A stretch of 19,608 bases of DNA from JAENVT01 sp031412355 (GCA_031412355.1 JANOCR010000200.1:1-19608); one strand, 5' to 3'; positions 1-7,378 are shown, counted from the first letter of the stretch. Numbers and translations are program-made. Notes: generated by a model from the sequence alone, not told the origin.

Positions 1-1093
1 CCAAACCGGCTCGGGAACGAGCACCAACATGAACATGAACGAGGTCATCGCCGACCGGGCCTCGGAACTGCTCGGCCAGGCGGTCCACCCCAACGACCAT
101 GTCAATGCGTCGCAGTCGTCGAACGACACCTTCCCGTCGGCGATCCGGATTGCCGCTGTGCTGCAGCTCAACACCTCACTGCTGCCGGCCCTCGACGCGT
201 TGGTTTTGTCGTTGATCGACCTGTCGAATCGTCACGTCGACACGATCAAGATGGGTCGAACCCACCTGATGGACGCTGTGCCCATCACGTTCGGGCAAGA
301 GATCGGCGGGTGGGCCCGAAGCGTCGAACTGTCGGCCGAGCGAATCACCACCATGCTGCCGCGCCTCGCCGAGCTACCGATCGGCGGAACCGCTGTCGGC
401 ACCGGATTGAATGCACCAGCCGGTTTCGGCGCGCTGGTTGCCGCGCGGCTCAGCGTTCGAACAGGCTGCGCGTTCAGCGAGGCGGCCAATCACTTCGAGG
501 CCCAATCGAGCCAGGACGCCGTGGTCGAAGCCGCGGCGACGTCAAAGGTCGTCGCCCTGTCGTTGCACAAGATCGCCGGGGACATCCGGCTGCTCGGGTC
601 GGGCCCGAAGGGCGGTTTGGCGGAGATCGTGCTCCCGGCGCTACAGGCCGGAAGCTCCATCATGCCGGGCAAGGTCAACCCGGTGATTCCCGAAATGATG
701 CAGCAAGTCGCAGCTCAGGTGGTGGGAAACGACGCAACGATCACGTTCGCGGCAACGATGTCGACGCTGCAGCTCAACACGGCCATGCCCGTGATGGGCC
801 GCAGTGTGCTGTCGTCGATCCAACTGCTCGCCAACGCGGCGACGCTGCTCGATACGCGGTGCATCCGCGGCATCGAGGTCGACAACGAACGCATGCGGGG
901 ATACGCCGAACGCTCCCCCGCCCTCGTCACCGCTCTGGCGCCCCGAATCGGATACGACGCTGCCGCGAAGCTCGTTCACCAAGCCGAGCAACAGGGCGTG
1001 TCGATAGCCGAACTGATCGAGGCACAAGACGTCGGTGGAAAAGCGACATCGGTTGTCGACGCTTTACTAGCGATGGCCCGGCCCCACGAATGA
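1..1093 (+). CDS. fumC: Class II fumarate hydratase (fumarase C), 5'-truncated by window edge
   Basis: It catalyses reversible hydration of fumarate to malate in the cytosolic TCA cycle. The reading frame is open from base 2, where codons for QTGSGTSTNMNMNEV precede the first internal ATG (29), so the real start lies upstream; about 100 N-terminal residues are missing against the usual ~460. Family motifs are visible in order: HPNDHVNASQSSND (about 86-127), GRTHLMDAVPITFGQE (about 254-301), and the superfamily signature GSSIMPGKVNP (about 650-682), which carries the catalytic-loop serine. The LQAGSSIMPGKVNPVIPE stretch also recalls aspartate ammonia-lyase, a close relative. The ELPIGGTAVGTGLNAP segment and the C-terminal SPALVTALAPRIGYDAAAKL resemble actinobacterial FumC more. 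It is convergent with the phosphatase gene, 13 bp away. No terminator is obvious in the gap, which holds only an 8-bp palindrome (AACCGGTT). Confidence 0.9.
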   Translation, partial: QTGSGTSTNMNMNEVIADRASELLGQAVHPNDHVNASQSSNDTFPSAIRIAAVLQLNTSLLPALDALVLSLIDLSNRHVDTIKMGRTHLMDAVPITFGQEIGGWARSVELSAERITTMLPRLAELPIGGTAVGTGLNAPAGFGALVAARLSVRTGCAFSEAANHFEAQSSQDAVVEAAATSKVVALSLHKIAGDIRLLGSGPKGGLAEIVLPALQAGSSIMPGKVNPVIPEMMQQVAAQVVGNDATITFAATMSTLQLNTAMPVMGRSVLSSIQLLANAATLLDTRCIRGIEVDNERMRGYAERSPALVTALAPRIGYDAAAKLVHQAEQQGVSIAELIEAQDVGGKATSVVDALLAMARPHE

Positions 1094-1106
1094 GTTCAAC
1101 AACCGG

Positions 1107-4091
1107 TTAGCCCACGAAGTCGACGCACACGAGAGCAAGGTCGTCGAACCGCTGGGTCACCGATGCGGCCAGTGTCTTGACGAAATCCTCCGGCCCCAAC
1201 TGCGCATTCGACGAAGCCAACTCGGCGAGACGGGCGAGGCCGATGTCGAGATGCTCACGCCGGCGTTCGACCAAGCCGTCCGTGAACATCAACACGCGAT
1301 CCCCTGGGCTGATCTGCACCGTCGACGATTCGTAGTGTTGCCCCTCGAACAGCGCAAGCGGCGCGCCAGGCCGTTCGTCGAGATAGGTCGATGTGCCATC
1401 GGCCAACACGAGGAGTGGCGAGAAGTGACCCGCTTGCGCCCAACGCAGGGTGCGCGCACCTACGTCGAGCACTGCATAACAGCAAGTGACGAACGGTCCG
1501 TCGGGTTCGTTCAGCTTCGCCGTCACGTCGTTGGCGCGGATCAACACCTCGTCGGGTTCGGTGTGTTCTGTGGCAATCGCCCGGAAGATGTTGCGCACCT
1601 GCACCATGAACACTGCGGCACGATGTCCATGACCGGCTACATCGGCGATCACCAAGGCGACACGATCATCGTTCAGCGCGAACACGTCGTACCAGTCGCC
1701 GCCGACCGGCTGGTGCGGATCGGCGGGCTCGTACACCGCAGCAATGCGCACAGCGGGCAGGTCAGGCAGAGTGGTGGGAAGCGCGGCTGCCTGCAACAGA
1801 CCGAGCGCCGTTCGCTCGGCCGCAGCCTGCAGTGCTGCAGCGCGCGTCGCCTCCTCGGCGACCACGATCTCGGTCACATCACGCGACGCCGAGATGTAGC
1901 CATCGCCCAACTTGGCGACCTGCGTCGTCCAGTACATCTGTCGCCGGTTTCCATCGGTCCCACTTCTCGCGGTGTTCGGTGCGTCGGCGTACTGCACGCG
2001 GTGACCCTGATATGGCAGGCCGGTCTCGACAACATCGCGAAGCCGGTCGAACATGCCCGACTCGCGCCAATCCGGATTGATCTCACAGATCAGGTGGCCG
2101 ACGAGGCCGTCGCTGCCACGCCTTGCACCACTGGAGTCATGACTGTTGACGAACTCGATGACGAAGTCGACGATCGCCCCGTTGTGGTCTCTGACCGATC
2201 GGCCCACCACCACGTCGTCGAGCATCGCGTCGAGCGCGTGCCTGAACTCAATCTCGTGAGCGTCGTGCGTGGCAACGATGCGGGCCAGGGCCAACGTCAC
2301 CAGCGACGAGACAGTTCCGGCAAGGGTGGTCATCGCTTCGGTAATCGGGCGAGGTGCTGCCCAGCCGATGTGCATCACACCAACGGCGAGGCCAGTCGGA
2401 TCGGCACGCAACGGCATCGACAGGCTGGCGAGGTCATGCGACGCCGGCCCGAACGCCTTAAGCAAGGGATACCGTCGGGCAAACGCGGCCTGGTCCTGCA
2501 AGGCGACCAGTGTGTTGATGCGCGCCGCCTCGGTGATCGGACCGGACTCTTGAAGCGTCATTCTGGATCCGATCCGGCGGGCCATCTCGTGGTCACCGAA
2601 CCCGCCCAGCGCGGCGACGACCAGCATGTCGTCCTCGCGCAATGCGACCGTCACCCTGCCCTGGAAGGTTTCGACCAGGAACTCACACACACAGTCGGCG
2701 ATCTGTTGCTCGTCGACCGCAGTCGTCAGCGACTCCGACAGTTGCAAGAGCCGTTCGGCGTGTCGACGCGACACGATCTCGTTGGTCACGTCGGTGACCG
2801 CCGCGCCGATTCCGACGACCTCCGATCCGCCGTCGCGCAACGGCTGATAGTTCACCTTCCAATGTCGCTCCAACCCGATCTCGGGCATCATGATGTTCAA
2901 CTCGTGATCGTTGATCGCGTGACCAGTGTCCCTGACGCGTCGCAGAAGATGCTCGTACAGCTGACCGGTCATCGGACTGAGATCGCCCGGTCTCAGCCCG
3001 ACGTGCTCCGCCGCGGTGAGACCGTTCATCCGAGCCATGGGCTGGTTCACCCGTTGATAGCGCAATTGGCGATCGAAGACGGCCATGGCGATGGGCGACT
3101 GGTCGAGCAGCGTCTCGCTGAGCTGACGCTCGATTCGCTCCAACTCGCTTGTCGCCTCCAGCCGGTACTCGAGCAAGATCACCCCGGCCACCGCCGCGGC
3201 AAACAGAAGGACGCCCAGCAGATCGCCGCGGCTGGCGATGGTCCACGACGACCGCGGGGACGTGAACGCCCACCACAGAGCCAGCGTGCTCAACACTCCC
3301 GACATGACTGCAGCGCGCGTGCCGGCGACAACAGCGGCCACGACGCATGCCAACAGCAGCAGCACGCCTGGCCGATACTTTTCGGCGTCATCCACGGGCA
3401 ACAGCAGAGCGGCGGTCACGACAGGCAGTGCAGCTCCCAGCGCCAGCTCTGCAGGTCGCACACGTCGGCGCAGCCCCGACGTCAACCGCCGCGACGAGCG
3501 GCCTGCGGCCCCTTCGTGGTTGGAGGTGTCGGTCGGCTGGCCACCCAGCCGGCGAGCGCCGGATTCCACGAACTGCAGATCCTCGTTCGTGTACAACTGC
3601 GCCTTCGTGCGCCGGCCTGTCAACAGAACTCCGGTGACCGAATCGCCGAGTGGGATCGGTATCGCGATCAGCCCGTAAATCGGGTTGGCCGCGAAGTATT
3701 CCGGCCACGGGTCGGGGAAGGCGACGTCGGGGTAGTCGGCCAGATCGAGGTTCGGAACCAGCAACGGCCGCCCGAACTCAGCGACGCGGGCACTCAGCGA
3801 GTTCGGCGACATCGCGCCGCTGCGTGCCATCAGATCGGCAACCACCGGCGCAGGAGCATTCGGGTCGGCCATGTCGACCACCGTCGCCAAACCGGTGGCA
3901 TTGTCGACCCTGGTCCACACCACGAGATCCCCACCGAGGTTCGCCGAGATCACATGGAGCAGCCCGGAGACTGCGTGCTCGGGATCGCGCCACGGCAAAG
4001 CAGAACTCGTGACCGACGCAGACTCTGGTTCGAGAAAGTCGCCGCCCGAATGCGGGTCCGCGTGCGGCAACTCCTCAGGCGGGACCGTCAC
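1107..4091 (-). CDS. Multi-sensor SpoIIE/RsbU-type PP2C serine phosphatase (GAF-DUF4118-PAS-GAF-PAS-PP2C)
   Basis: A membrane-anchored sensor phosphatase of 994 aa, predicted to dephosphorylate an anti-anti-sigma (RsbV/STAS) protein. Apparent order: GAF-like domain (~40-185), hydrophobic DUF4118-like segment with several helices (~215-308), PAS (~325-440), GAF (~450-605), PAS (~615-745), short coiled-coil-like linker (~745-770), then SpoIIE/PP2C (~775-994). Metal-binding motifs are all kept: GGDWYDVF (D799), IADVAGHGHRAA (D817), MFTDGLVERR (D938) and FDDLALVCV (D983/D984), so the enzyme looks active. The start is GTG (4089-4091), inside a GTGA overlap with the stop of the upstream PRC-barrel gene, which implies translational coupling and fixes the start. 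Domain names come from sequence resemblance; the sensed signals are unknown. The RsbW-like gene is divergent from this operon. Confidence 0.9.
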   Translation of the reverse strand: MTVPPEELPHADPHSGGDFLEPESASVTSSALPWRDPEHAVSGLLHVISANLGGDLVVWTRVDNATGLATVVDMADPNAPAPVVADLMARSGAMSPNSLSARVAEFGRPLLVPNLDLADYPDVAFPDPWPEYFAANPIYGLIAIPIPLGDSVTGVLLTGRRTKAQLYTNEDLQFVESGARRLGGQPTDTSNHEGAAGRSSRRLTSGLRRRVRPAELALGAALPVVTAALLLPVDDAEKYRPGVLLLLACVVAAVVAGTRAAVMSGVLSTLALWWAFTSPRSSWTIASRGDLLGVLLFAAAVAGVILLEYRLEATSELERIERQLSETLLDQSPIAMAVFDRQLRYQRVNQPMARMNGLTAAEHVGLRPGDLSPMTGQLYEHLLRRVRDTGHAINDHELNIMMPEIGLERHWKVNYQPLRDGGSEVVGIGAAVTDVTNEIVSRRHAERLLQLSESLTTAVDEQQIADCVCEFLVETFQGRVTVALREDDMLVVAALGGFGDHEMARRIGSRMTLQESGPITEAARINTLVALQDQAAFARRYPLLKAFGPASHDLASLSMPLRADPTGLAVGVMHIGWAAPRPITEAMTTLAGTVSSLVTLALARIVATHDAHEIEFRHALDAMLDDVVVGRSVRDHNGAIVDFVIEFVNSHDSSGARRGSDGLVGHLICEINPDWRESGMFDRLRDVVETGLPYQGHRVQYADAPNTARSGTDGNRRQMYWTTQVAKLGDGYISASRDVTEIVVAEEATRAAALQAAAERTALGLLQAAALPTTLPDLPAVRIAAVYEPADPHQPVGGDWYDVFALNDDRVALVIADVAGHGHRAAVFMVQVRNIFRAIATEHTEPDEVLIRANDVTAKLNEPDGPFVTCCYAVLDVGARTLRWAQAGHFSPLLVLADGTSTYLDERPGAPLALFEGQHYESSTVQISPGDRVLMFTDGLVERRREHLDIGLARLAELASSNAQLGPEDFVKTLAASVTQRFDDLALVCVDFVG

Positions 4092-4420
4092 CTCACTGAG
4101 CCGTAGTAGTCGTTGTAGCGGCCGGACTCGGTTGAGTGCTCGATCGGCTTGTAGGTCGGGGCAGATTTCACCTCGCGTTTGCTCATCGAGAGATAGATCG
4201 TGTGCTTCGCACCGCTGATCGAGCTGATCAGCCCGGCCGGGATCAGCCGCTTTCGTTCAAAGATCCACCATCCCGTGTCGACGACGATGAACGATGAATC
4301 GGCCTGCAACGAGTGCTCGTCGATCTTGCCGACGCGACCGTCGCTCGCCCTGACGACGTAGCCGACCAGGAAACGCGCCGATTCGGTAGTAGGTGGGAAT
4401 GTCCAGATATCGGCGGCCAT
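4088..4420 (-). CDS. PRC-barrel domain protein
   Basis: A 110-aa soluble protein. Residues ~15-80 (SARFLVGYVVRASDGRVGKI, then DSSFIVVDTGWWIFERKRLI and LISSISGAKHTIYL) look like a single PRC-barrel, a small beta-barrel also found in RimM and in photosynthetic reaction-centre H subunits and thought to mediate protein contacts. The ATG at 4418-4420 is preceded by AGAGGAG six bases upstream, a strong ribosome-binding site. The stop overlaps the GTG of the phosphatase gene by four bases, so the two form a coupled operon. A SigB/SigF-like promoter lies ~47 bp upstream (4467-4493). The role is unknown. The coupling suggests it works with the phosphatase or is made in fixed ratio to it; that is inference. 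Confidence 0.85.
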   Translation of the reverse strand: MAADIWTFPPTTESARFLVGYVVRASDGRVGKIDEHSLQADSSFIVVDTGWWIFERKRLIPAGLISSISGAKHTIYLSMSKREVKSAPTYKPIEHSTESGRYNDYYGSVR

Positions 4421-4466
4421 TCCAGTCTCCTCTCACCTGCGCCCGAGAGGGCGTCCGCAGCCTCTG

Positions 4467-4493
4467 GTACCCGTGGAGCCTGCCATCGAAACC
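4467..4493 (-). promoter_or_regulatory. Candidate SigB/SigF-type promoter for the PRC-barrel/phosphatase operon
   Basis: Read on the minus strand: GGTTT (4493-4489), 16 bases, then GGGTAC (4472-4467). This matches the GGTTT-N15-17-GGGTA form known for mycobacterial SigF and related stress sigma factors. The expected transcription start is near 4459, giving a leader of about 40 nt with a good ribosome-binding site before the ATG at 4420. Confidence 0.7.
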
Positions 4494-4505
4494 TTATCCC
4501 CCGAC

Positions 4506-4531
4506 GTTTCGACTGCGAGACTGGCGGGTAA
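4506..4531 (+). promoter_or_regulatory. Candidate SigB/SigF-type promoter for the RsbW-like gene
   Basis: GTTT (4506-4509), 16 bases, GGGTAA (4526-4531). It is divergent from the promoter at 4467-4493; the two -35 boxes form a symmetric GAAAC/GTTTC pair (4488-4492 and 4506-4510). The expected start is near 4538, 50-100 nt upstream of the possible start codons at 4588 and 4636. Confidence 0.65.
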
Positions 4532-4635
4532 CAACCTGGCCATGAGACGGCGCGTCCACTGCAATCGATGGGAGCACATCGGGCCGTGTGCCCATGCGCG
4601 GAGCGGGCATACAGCACAGTTACTCTTTCGGGGCG

Positions 4636-5079
4636 ATGTCGGACTTCAGCGCTGACATGAACGCCAGCGCCCTCGACCGCGAGCAGCAGGTGTTGGACGC
4701 GGTCCCGACAAGCGCCCGCGCCGCGCGCCGGTTCATCAGCGAAGCACTTCGCAGACACGGCGCTCCGACGAGCCTGGTCAGCGACTACGCGTTGGTCATC
4801 AGCGAACTGGCGACCAACATCATCGAGCACGGCGATGGGACCAGCCTCATCATCTATCTCGATGTTGCCGATCCGGATTGGTGGGAGGTGTCAGTGGTAG
4901 GAACGTCGATCGCAACACCCGGCCATTGGATGCAGCCCGAGACCTGGGCAGTGGCGGGCGCCGACGACGCCTCTGGCCGCGGCCTCGGGATCGTCCGTCA
5001 CCTCATGGATGACGTAGCGACCGATGCCGCCGGCGACCGAGTCAGCATTCGCTGCCGTCGCCGCCGCGACGATTCGTAA
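4636..5079 (+). CDS. RsbW-like anti-sigma factor / GHKL serine kinase (HATPase_c_2)
   Basis: A 147-aa protein from the chosen start, the usual size for RsbW-type kinases, which bind a sigma factor and phosphorylate its anti-anti-sigma antagonist. Visible motifs: the N-box ISELATNIIEHGDG (~55-68, with E57, N61 and H65), and a G-box ASGRGLGIVRHLMDD (~112-126). The N-terminal part (VPTSARAARRFISEALRRHG) is typical of this class. The start is uncertain: ATG 4636 begins MSDFSADMN and has GGGG close upstream. ATG 4588 would add 16 residues with no family resemblance; ATG 4657 is also possible. It is divergent from the PRC-barrel/phosphatase operon, which supplies the matching phosphatase activity. 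No sigma factor or STAS gene is adjacent, so its partners must be elsewhere. It is convergent with the membrane protein gene, 15 bp away. Confidence 0.82.
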   Translation: MSDFSADMNASALDREQQVLDAVPTSARAARRFISEALRRHGAPTSLVSDYALVISELATNIIEHGDGTSLIIYLDVADPDWWEVSVVGTSIATPGHWMQPETWAVAGADDASGRGLGIVRHLMDDVATDAAGDRVSIRCRRRRDDS

Positions 5080-5094
5080 CGTCGCAACTCCGGC

Positions 5095-5658
5095 TCAGAC
5101 GTGCTCGATGACTGTCGAGTTCCGCGCGTAGCGGGGCAACAACAGGGCTGCCAACACGACGACGGCAGCGGCCAGCACTGTCAACCACGCCATCGAGGAC
5201 TCGAGGGCCAGCGACTCGACGAACGATTCCGACTGCACCGCACCGACGAAGCCGGCGATGCCGAGCACGCTGCCGAAGAAGATCTCGCCACTGCGCGACC
5301 GGGTTGCACCGCTGAGCAGCAGCGCTAAACCGATTCCGATCTCGATGAGTCCGAGCATCGTCGTGTGGGTGAAGCCCAACACCTCGATAACCGGATCAGA
5401 CATCGACCCATCAAATCCACCGCGGACCACGGCGATGAGGCCGACGACAAGCAGGACCAGTCCCACGATGGCGGCGATGACTGCATCGGGCGCGAAGCGC
5501 GAGGCCGACGCAGTTCGAACCTGCCCACCGGAAACCGGGGCCACGGGTACGGCCACCGGGGCGACCTGGACGTTGGCGGGTGCTTCAACAACGGTCGAGA
5601 CCGGCGGCTGCACAACGACGTCGCTTCGCTCGTGTATTGGACCTTCGGTGAACGACAT
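5095..5658 (-). CDS. Conserved actinobacterial-type membrane protein, four predicted helices
   Basis: A 187-aa protein of unknown function. The N-terminal ~50 residues are soluble and rich in Pro, Val and Ala; four hydrophobic helices follow at ~57-79, 98-118, 125-142 and 157-175, ending in a short charged tail (RYARNSTVIEHV). The region FTHTTMLGLIEIGIGLALLL and the SRSGEIFFGSVLGIAGFVGA segment look like a conserved family, but I cannot name it. The ATG at 5656-5658 has GGAG about seven bases upstream, so the start is secure. A SigB/SigF-like promoter lies at 5726-5751, about 60 nt from the expected transcription start to the ATG. The context suggests a stress-induced envelope protein; this is inference from the promoter and neighbours only. 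Confidence 0.8.
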   Translation of the reverse strand: MSFTEGPIHERSDVVVQPPVSTVVEAPANVQVAPVAVPVAPVSGGQVRTASASRFAPDAVIAAIVGLVLLVVGLIAVVRGGFDGSMSDPVIEVLGFTHTTMLGLIEIGIGLALLLSGATRSRSGEIFFGSVLGIAGFVGAVQSESFVESLALESSMAWLTVLAAAVVVLAALLLPRYARNSTVIEHV

Positions 5659-5690
5659 GACTTCTCCTTCGGAGATTGTTGAATTCCCCC

Positions 5691-5703
5691 GGCAGAACCT
5701 GCC
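5691..5703. repeat. Short inverted repeat in the leader of the membrane protein gene
   Basis: GGCAG-AAC-CTGCC forms a 5-bp stem with a 3-base loop. It falls between the expected transcription start (~5718) and the ATG (5658) of the minus-strand membrane protein gene, so it would be in its 5' leader. It is too short to assign a role. Confidence 0.3.
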
Positions 5704-5725
5704 GAACGGACATGACGACGTGTAA

Positions 5726-5751
5726 ATACCCCGTGCCCAGCGCCTCTAAAC
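5726..5751 (-). promoter_or_regulatory. Candidate SigB/SigF-type promoter for the membrane protein gene
   Basis: Read on the minus strand: GTTT (5751-5748), 16 bases, GGGTAT (5731-5726). This is the best match in the window to the stress-sigma consensus GTTT-N14-17-GGGTAT. The expected transcription start is near 5718. Confidence 0.7.
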
Positions 5752-5795
5752 AGCCCGGCGCCGCCAACTCAGCGCTTCACTCGCCGAGAGCCCGG

Positions 5796-5821
5796 GTTTG
5801 AAGGGGCTCGTCGCCGGGAAG
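5796..5821 (+). promoter_or_regulatory. Candidate SigB/SigF-type promoter for the AI-2E transporter gene
   Basis: GGGTTT with GTTT at 5796-5799, 16 bases, then GGGAAG (5816-5821). The -10 box is weaker than the others (GGGAA rather than GGGTA), but box spacing is identical. Only 10 bases separate it from the GTG at 5832, so transcription would begin at or next to the start codon. The same GGGAAG could instead act as a ribosome-binding site, which would argue against this promoter. Confidence 0.45.
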
Positions 5822-5831
5822 AAATAGATTC

Positions 5832-7052
5832 GTGCACACGACGTCAGAGGGGTCGGATCACGACGGCCTCTACATTCCCGGATACCACGCGCCTGGAGAT
5901 CACCCTCAAGGAAACGGCGAACACGGCGAAGCATCGACCGCCAACAAGGCGTCTACCTGGTCGAATGTGCCATGGCGCACCATCATCGGTGCGGTCGCTG
6001 TGGTGGTTGCGACCTACGCGGGCATCACCATGATGCTGGCCGCTGGGCGGATCTTCATGTGGATCGCCATCGCCGGTTTCATGGCGATCGTCCTCGCGCC
6101 ACTGGTGGGTCGGTTGGAACGCCGCATGGGCGGGCGCCGGTCGCTTGCGACGGGCACGGTTGTTTTCGCGACGTTGGCGGTGGTGGCAGGCGTGATCGCG
6201 CTGTTCATCATGCCGGTACGAACACAACTCGTCGACATCATCACCGATCTCCCAGGTGCCGTCCACGACGCCGCCGACGGGAGGGGGCCGATCGGAAACA
6301 TCGTCCACAAGCTGAACATCGAGAGCTATGTGCAGGACAACGAAGCCCAACTTGCCAGAGCCGCCGACCGATTGAGCGATTCCTCGTTCCAAGCGGCACA
6401 GACGGTGGTCAGTGTGACATTCGCCTTCATCACCATCACGTTGCTCACGTTCCTGTTCCTCAGCCAATCGGCAGCAATCGGGCGCACCGCCCGGAACCTG
6501 CTCCCATACCGACGTCGTGCCGCCGCGCAACGGATAGCCACCGATGCCGCTGGCGCCGTCAGCGGGTACGTCATCGGCAACCTCATCATCAGTCTCATCG
6601 CCGGCGTTGCCGCATTCTCCTGCCTGGTTGCGCTCGGCGTACCCAGCCCCGTGGTGCTGGCACTCTTTGTCGCGGTCGCCGACCTGATACCGCTCGTGGG
6701 CGCAACGATTGGTGCTGCCGTGTGTGTGATCGCAGCGTATTTGCACAGCCCGACGGCGGGTCTGATCGCGCTGATCTTCTTCGTGATCTATCAGCAGGTC
6801 GAAAATGGTGTGATCTACCCATGGATCATGGCCCGCAAGGTCAACGTCAACCCGCTCGGAATCCTGCTCAGCGTGCTACTGGCAGTGGAGGTGTTCGGGA
6901 TTCTCGGTGCGCTGCTGGCTGTACCGGTGTCGGGAGCACTGCTGGTGATTGTCACTGCGATCAGACAGGAACGCAATCGCGAACAGCTGGTCCTGCCGGA
7001 CAACTACGACGAGGACATCGAGCTCGATCCAGCAAGCCACCCAGCGACGTAG
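5832..7052 (+). CDS. AI-2E family transporter (PerM-like membrane protein)
   Basis: A 406-aa polytopic membrane protein of the AI-2E/PerM family, which includes TqsA (autoinducer-2 export) and Na+/H+ antiporter-like members; the substrate here cannot be told. A hydrophilic His/Gly-rich N-terminus (~1-45) precedes helices at ~49-70, 74-92 and 107-127, then a soluble stretch (~130-188), helices at ~190-211, 243-300 (several) and 308-325, and a final pair at ~341-376. Family hallmarks are YVIGNLIISLIAGVAAF, VAVADLIPLVGATIGA and QQVENGVIYPWIMARKVNVN followed by PLGILLSVLLAVEVFGILGA. The start is GTG 5832, 10 bases after a candidate -10 box, so the mRNA may be leaderless. It is divergent from the membrane protein gene. 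A hairpin at 7074-7092 follows the stop. Confidence 0.9.
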   Translation: MHTTSEGSDHDGLYIPGYHAPGDHPQGNGEHGEASTANKASTWSNVPWRTIIGAVAVVVATYAGITMMLAAGRIFMWIAIAGFMAIVLAPLVGRLERRMGGRRSLATGTVVFATLAVVAGVIALFIMPVRTQLVDIITDLPGAVHDAADGRGPIGNIVHKLNIESYVQDNEAQLARAADRLSDSSFQAAQTVVSVTFAFITITLLTFLFLSQSAAIGRTARNLLPYRRRAAAQRIATDAAGAVSGYVIGNLIISLIAGVAAFSCLVALGVPSPVVLALFVAVADLIPLVGATIGAAVCVIAAYLHSPTAGLIALIFFVIYQQVENGVIYPWIMARKVNVNPLGILLSVLLAVEVFGILGALLAVPVSGALLVIVTAIRQERNREQLVLPDNYDEDIELDPASHPAT

Positions 7053-7073
7053 ACGGTATGACAGGCATCACAT

Positions 7074-7092
7074 CGAAATGACTTGCATTTCG
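7074..7092. repeat. Perfect 7-bp inverted repeat downstream of the AI-2E gene
   Basis: CGAAATG-ACTTG-CATTTCG pairs over seven bases with a 5-base loop, 21 bp after the AI-2E stop. There is no T-run after it, so it is not a classical intrinsic terminator. It lies directly upstream of the promoter/operator at 7097-7128 and could also be a protein-binding site. Confidence 0.4.
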
Positions 7093-7096
7093 TAAC

Positions 7097-7128
7097 TTGA
7101 CCGGTACAGTTACTTATGTACTATACCG
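7097..7128 (+). promoter_or_regulatory. Housekeeping-type promoter overlapped by a 27-bp palindromic operator
   Basis: TTGACC (7097-7102), 16 bases, TACTAT (7119-7124) resembles a sigma-A promoter in a strikingly AT-rich patch. A palindrome, CGGTACAGT (7102-7110) and ACTATACCG (7120-7128), pairs in 8 of 9 positions around a 9-base centre and covers the spacer and -10 box, the arrangement expected for a repressor site. The regulator is unknown; the LacI-family gene just downstream is one candidate, though the site lacks the central CG usual in LacI-family operators. Confidence 0.6.
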
Positions 7129-7151
7129 ATAAAGAACGAAATGGAGTTGAC

Positions 7152-7346
7152 ATGGAATCATTCACAGCCCTCGCAAACTTGTACTCACGGAACTCGCTGC
7201 ACGATGTTGCGTACAGCGCTTTGCCCAATGCCCCGGTGCAGCCGATCACCGAGCCACGCAACCGTCATCGGTGGGCGCTCGCCCGGATCCGCCGACCTGC
7301 TCGCCAGCCGGCGATCGGACTGCGGCCGGCACGCGCCGAGTATTGA
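7152..7346 (+). CDS. Possible small protein of 64 aa, unknown function
   Basis: ATG 7152 is preceded by GGAG at optimal spacing (GGAGTTGAC-ATG) and lies ~20 nt downstream of the expected transcription start of the promoter at 7097-7124. The frame also opens upstream at ATG 7116, but that start lies in the promoter region. The product begins MESFTALANLYSRNSLHDVA and ends in an Arg/Pro-rich basic tail (IRRPARQPAIGLRPARAEY). There are no membrane helices and I recognise no family. It stops 32 bp before the LacI-family start, so it may share a transcript with it. The promoter and ribosome-binding site favour a real gene; short length and the basic tail leave room for doubt. Confidence 0.5.
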   Translation: MESFTALANLYSRNSLHDVAYSALPNAPVQPITEPRNRHRWALARIRRPARQPAIGLRPARAEY

Positions 7347-7378
7347 TCCCCCGTGCGAATCGGGACCAGAATCGTGGG

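Noticed and set aside
1091..1109. AACCGGTT palindrome between fumC and the phosphatase gene as a bidirectional terminator.
   Set aside because: An 8-bp palindrome with no loop and no T-run cannot form a useful terminator hairpin.
1251..4106. Very long open frame (951 codons) on the plus strand opposite the phosphatase gene.
   Set aside because: The minus-strand frame carries clear GAF, PAS and PP2C motifs. The antisense frame has no recognisable domain, is rich in Arg/His/Gln as shadow frames in GC-rich DNA are, and is explained by codon bias.
4588..4635. Earlier ATG (4588) as start of the RsbW-like kinase.
   Set aside because: It adds 16 residues without family resemblance and lacks a well-spaced ribosome-binding site; it remains possible, because it is downstream of the predicted transcription start.
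5844..6746. 300-codon minus-strand frame inside the AI-2E transporter gene.
   Set aside because: The AI-2E family match on the plus strand covers the whole interval; the antisense product is a low-complexity Asp/Gly/Arg/His-rich shadow.
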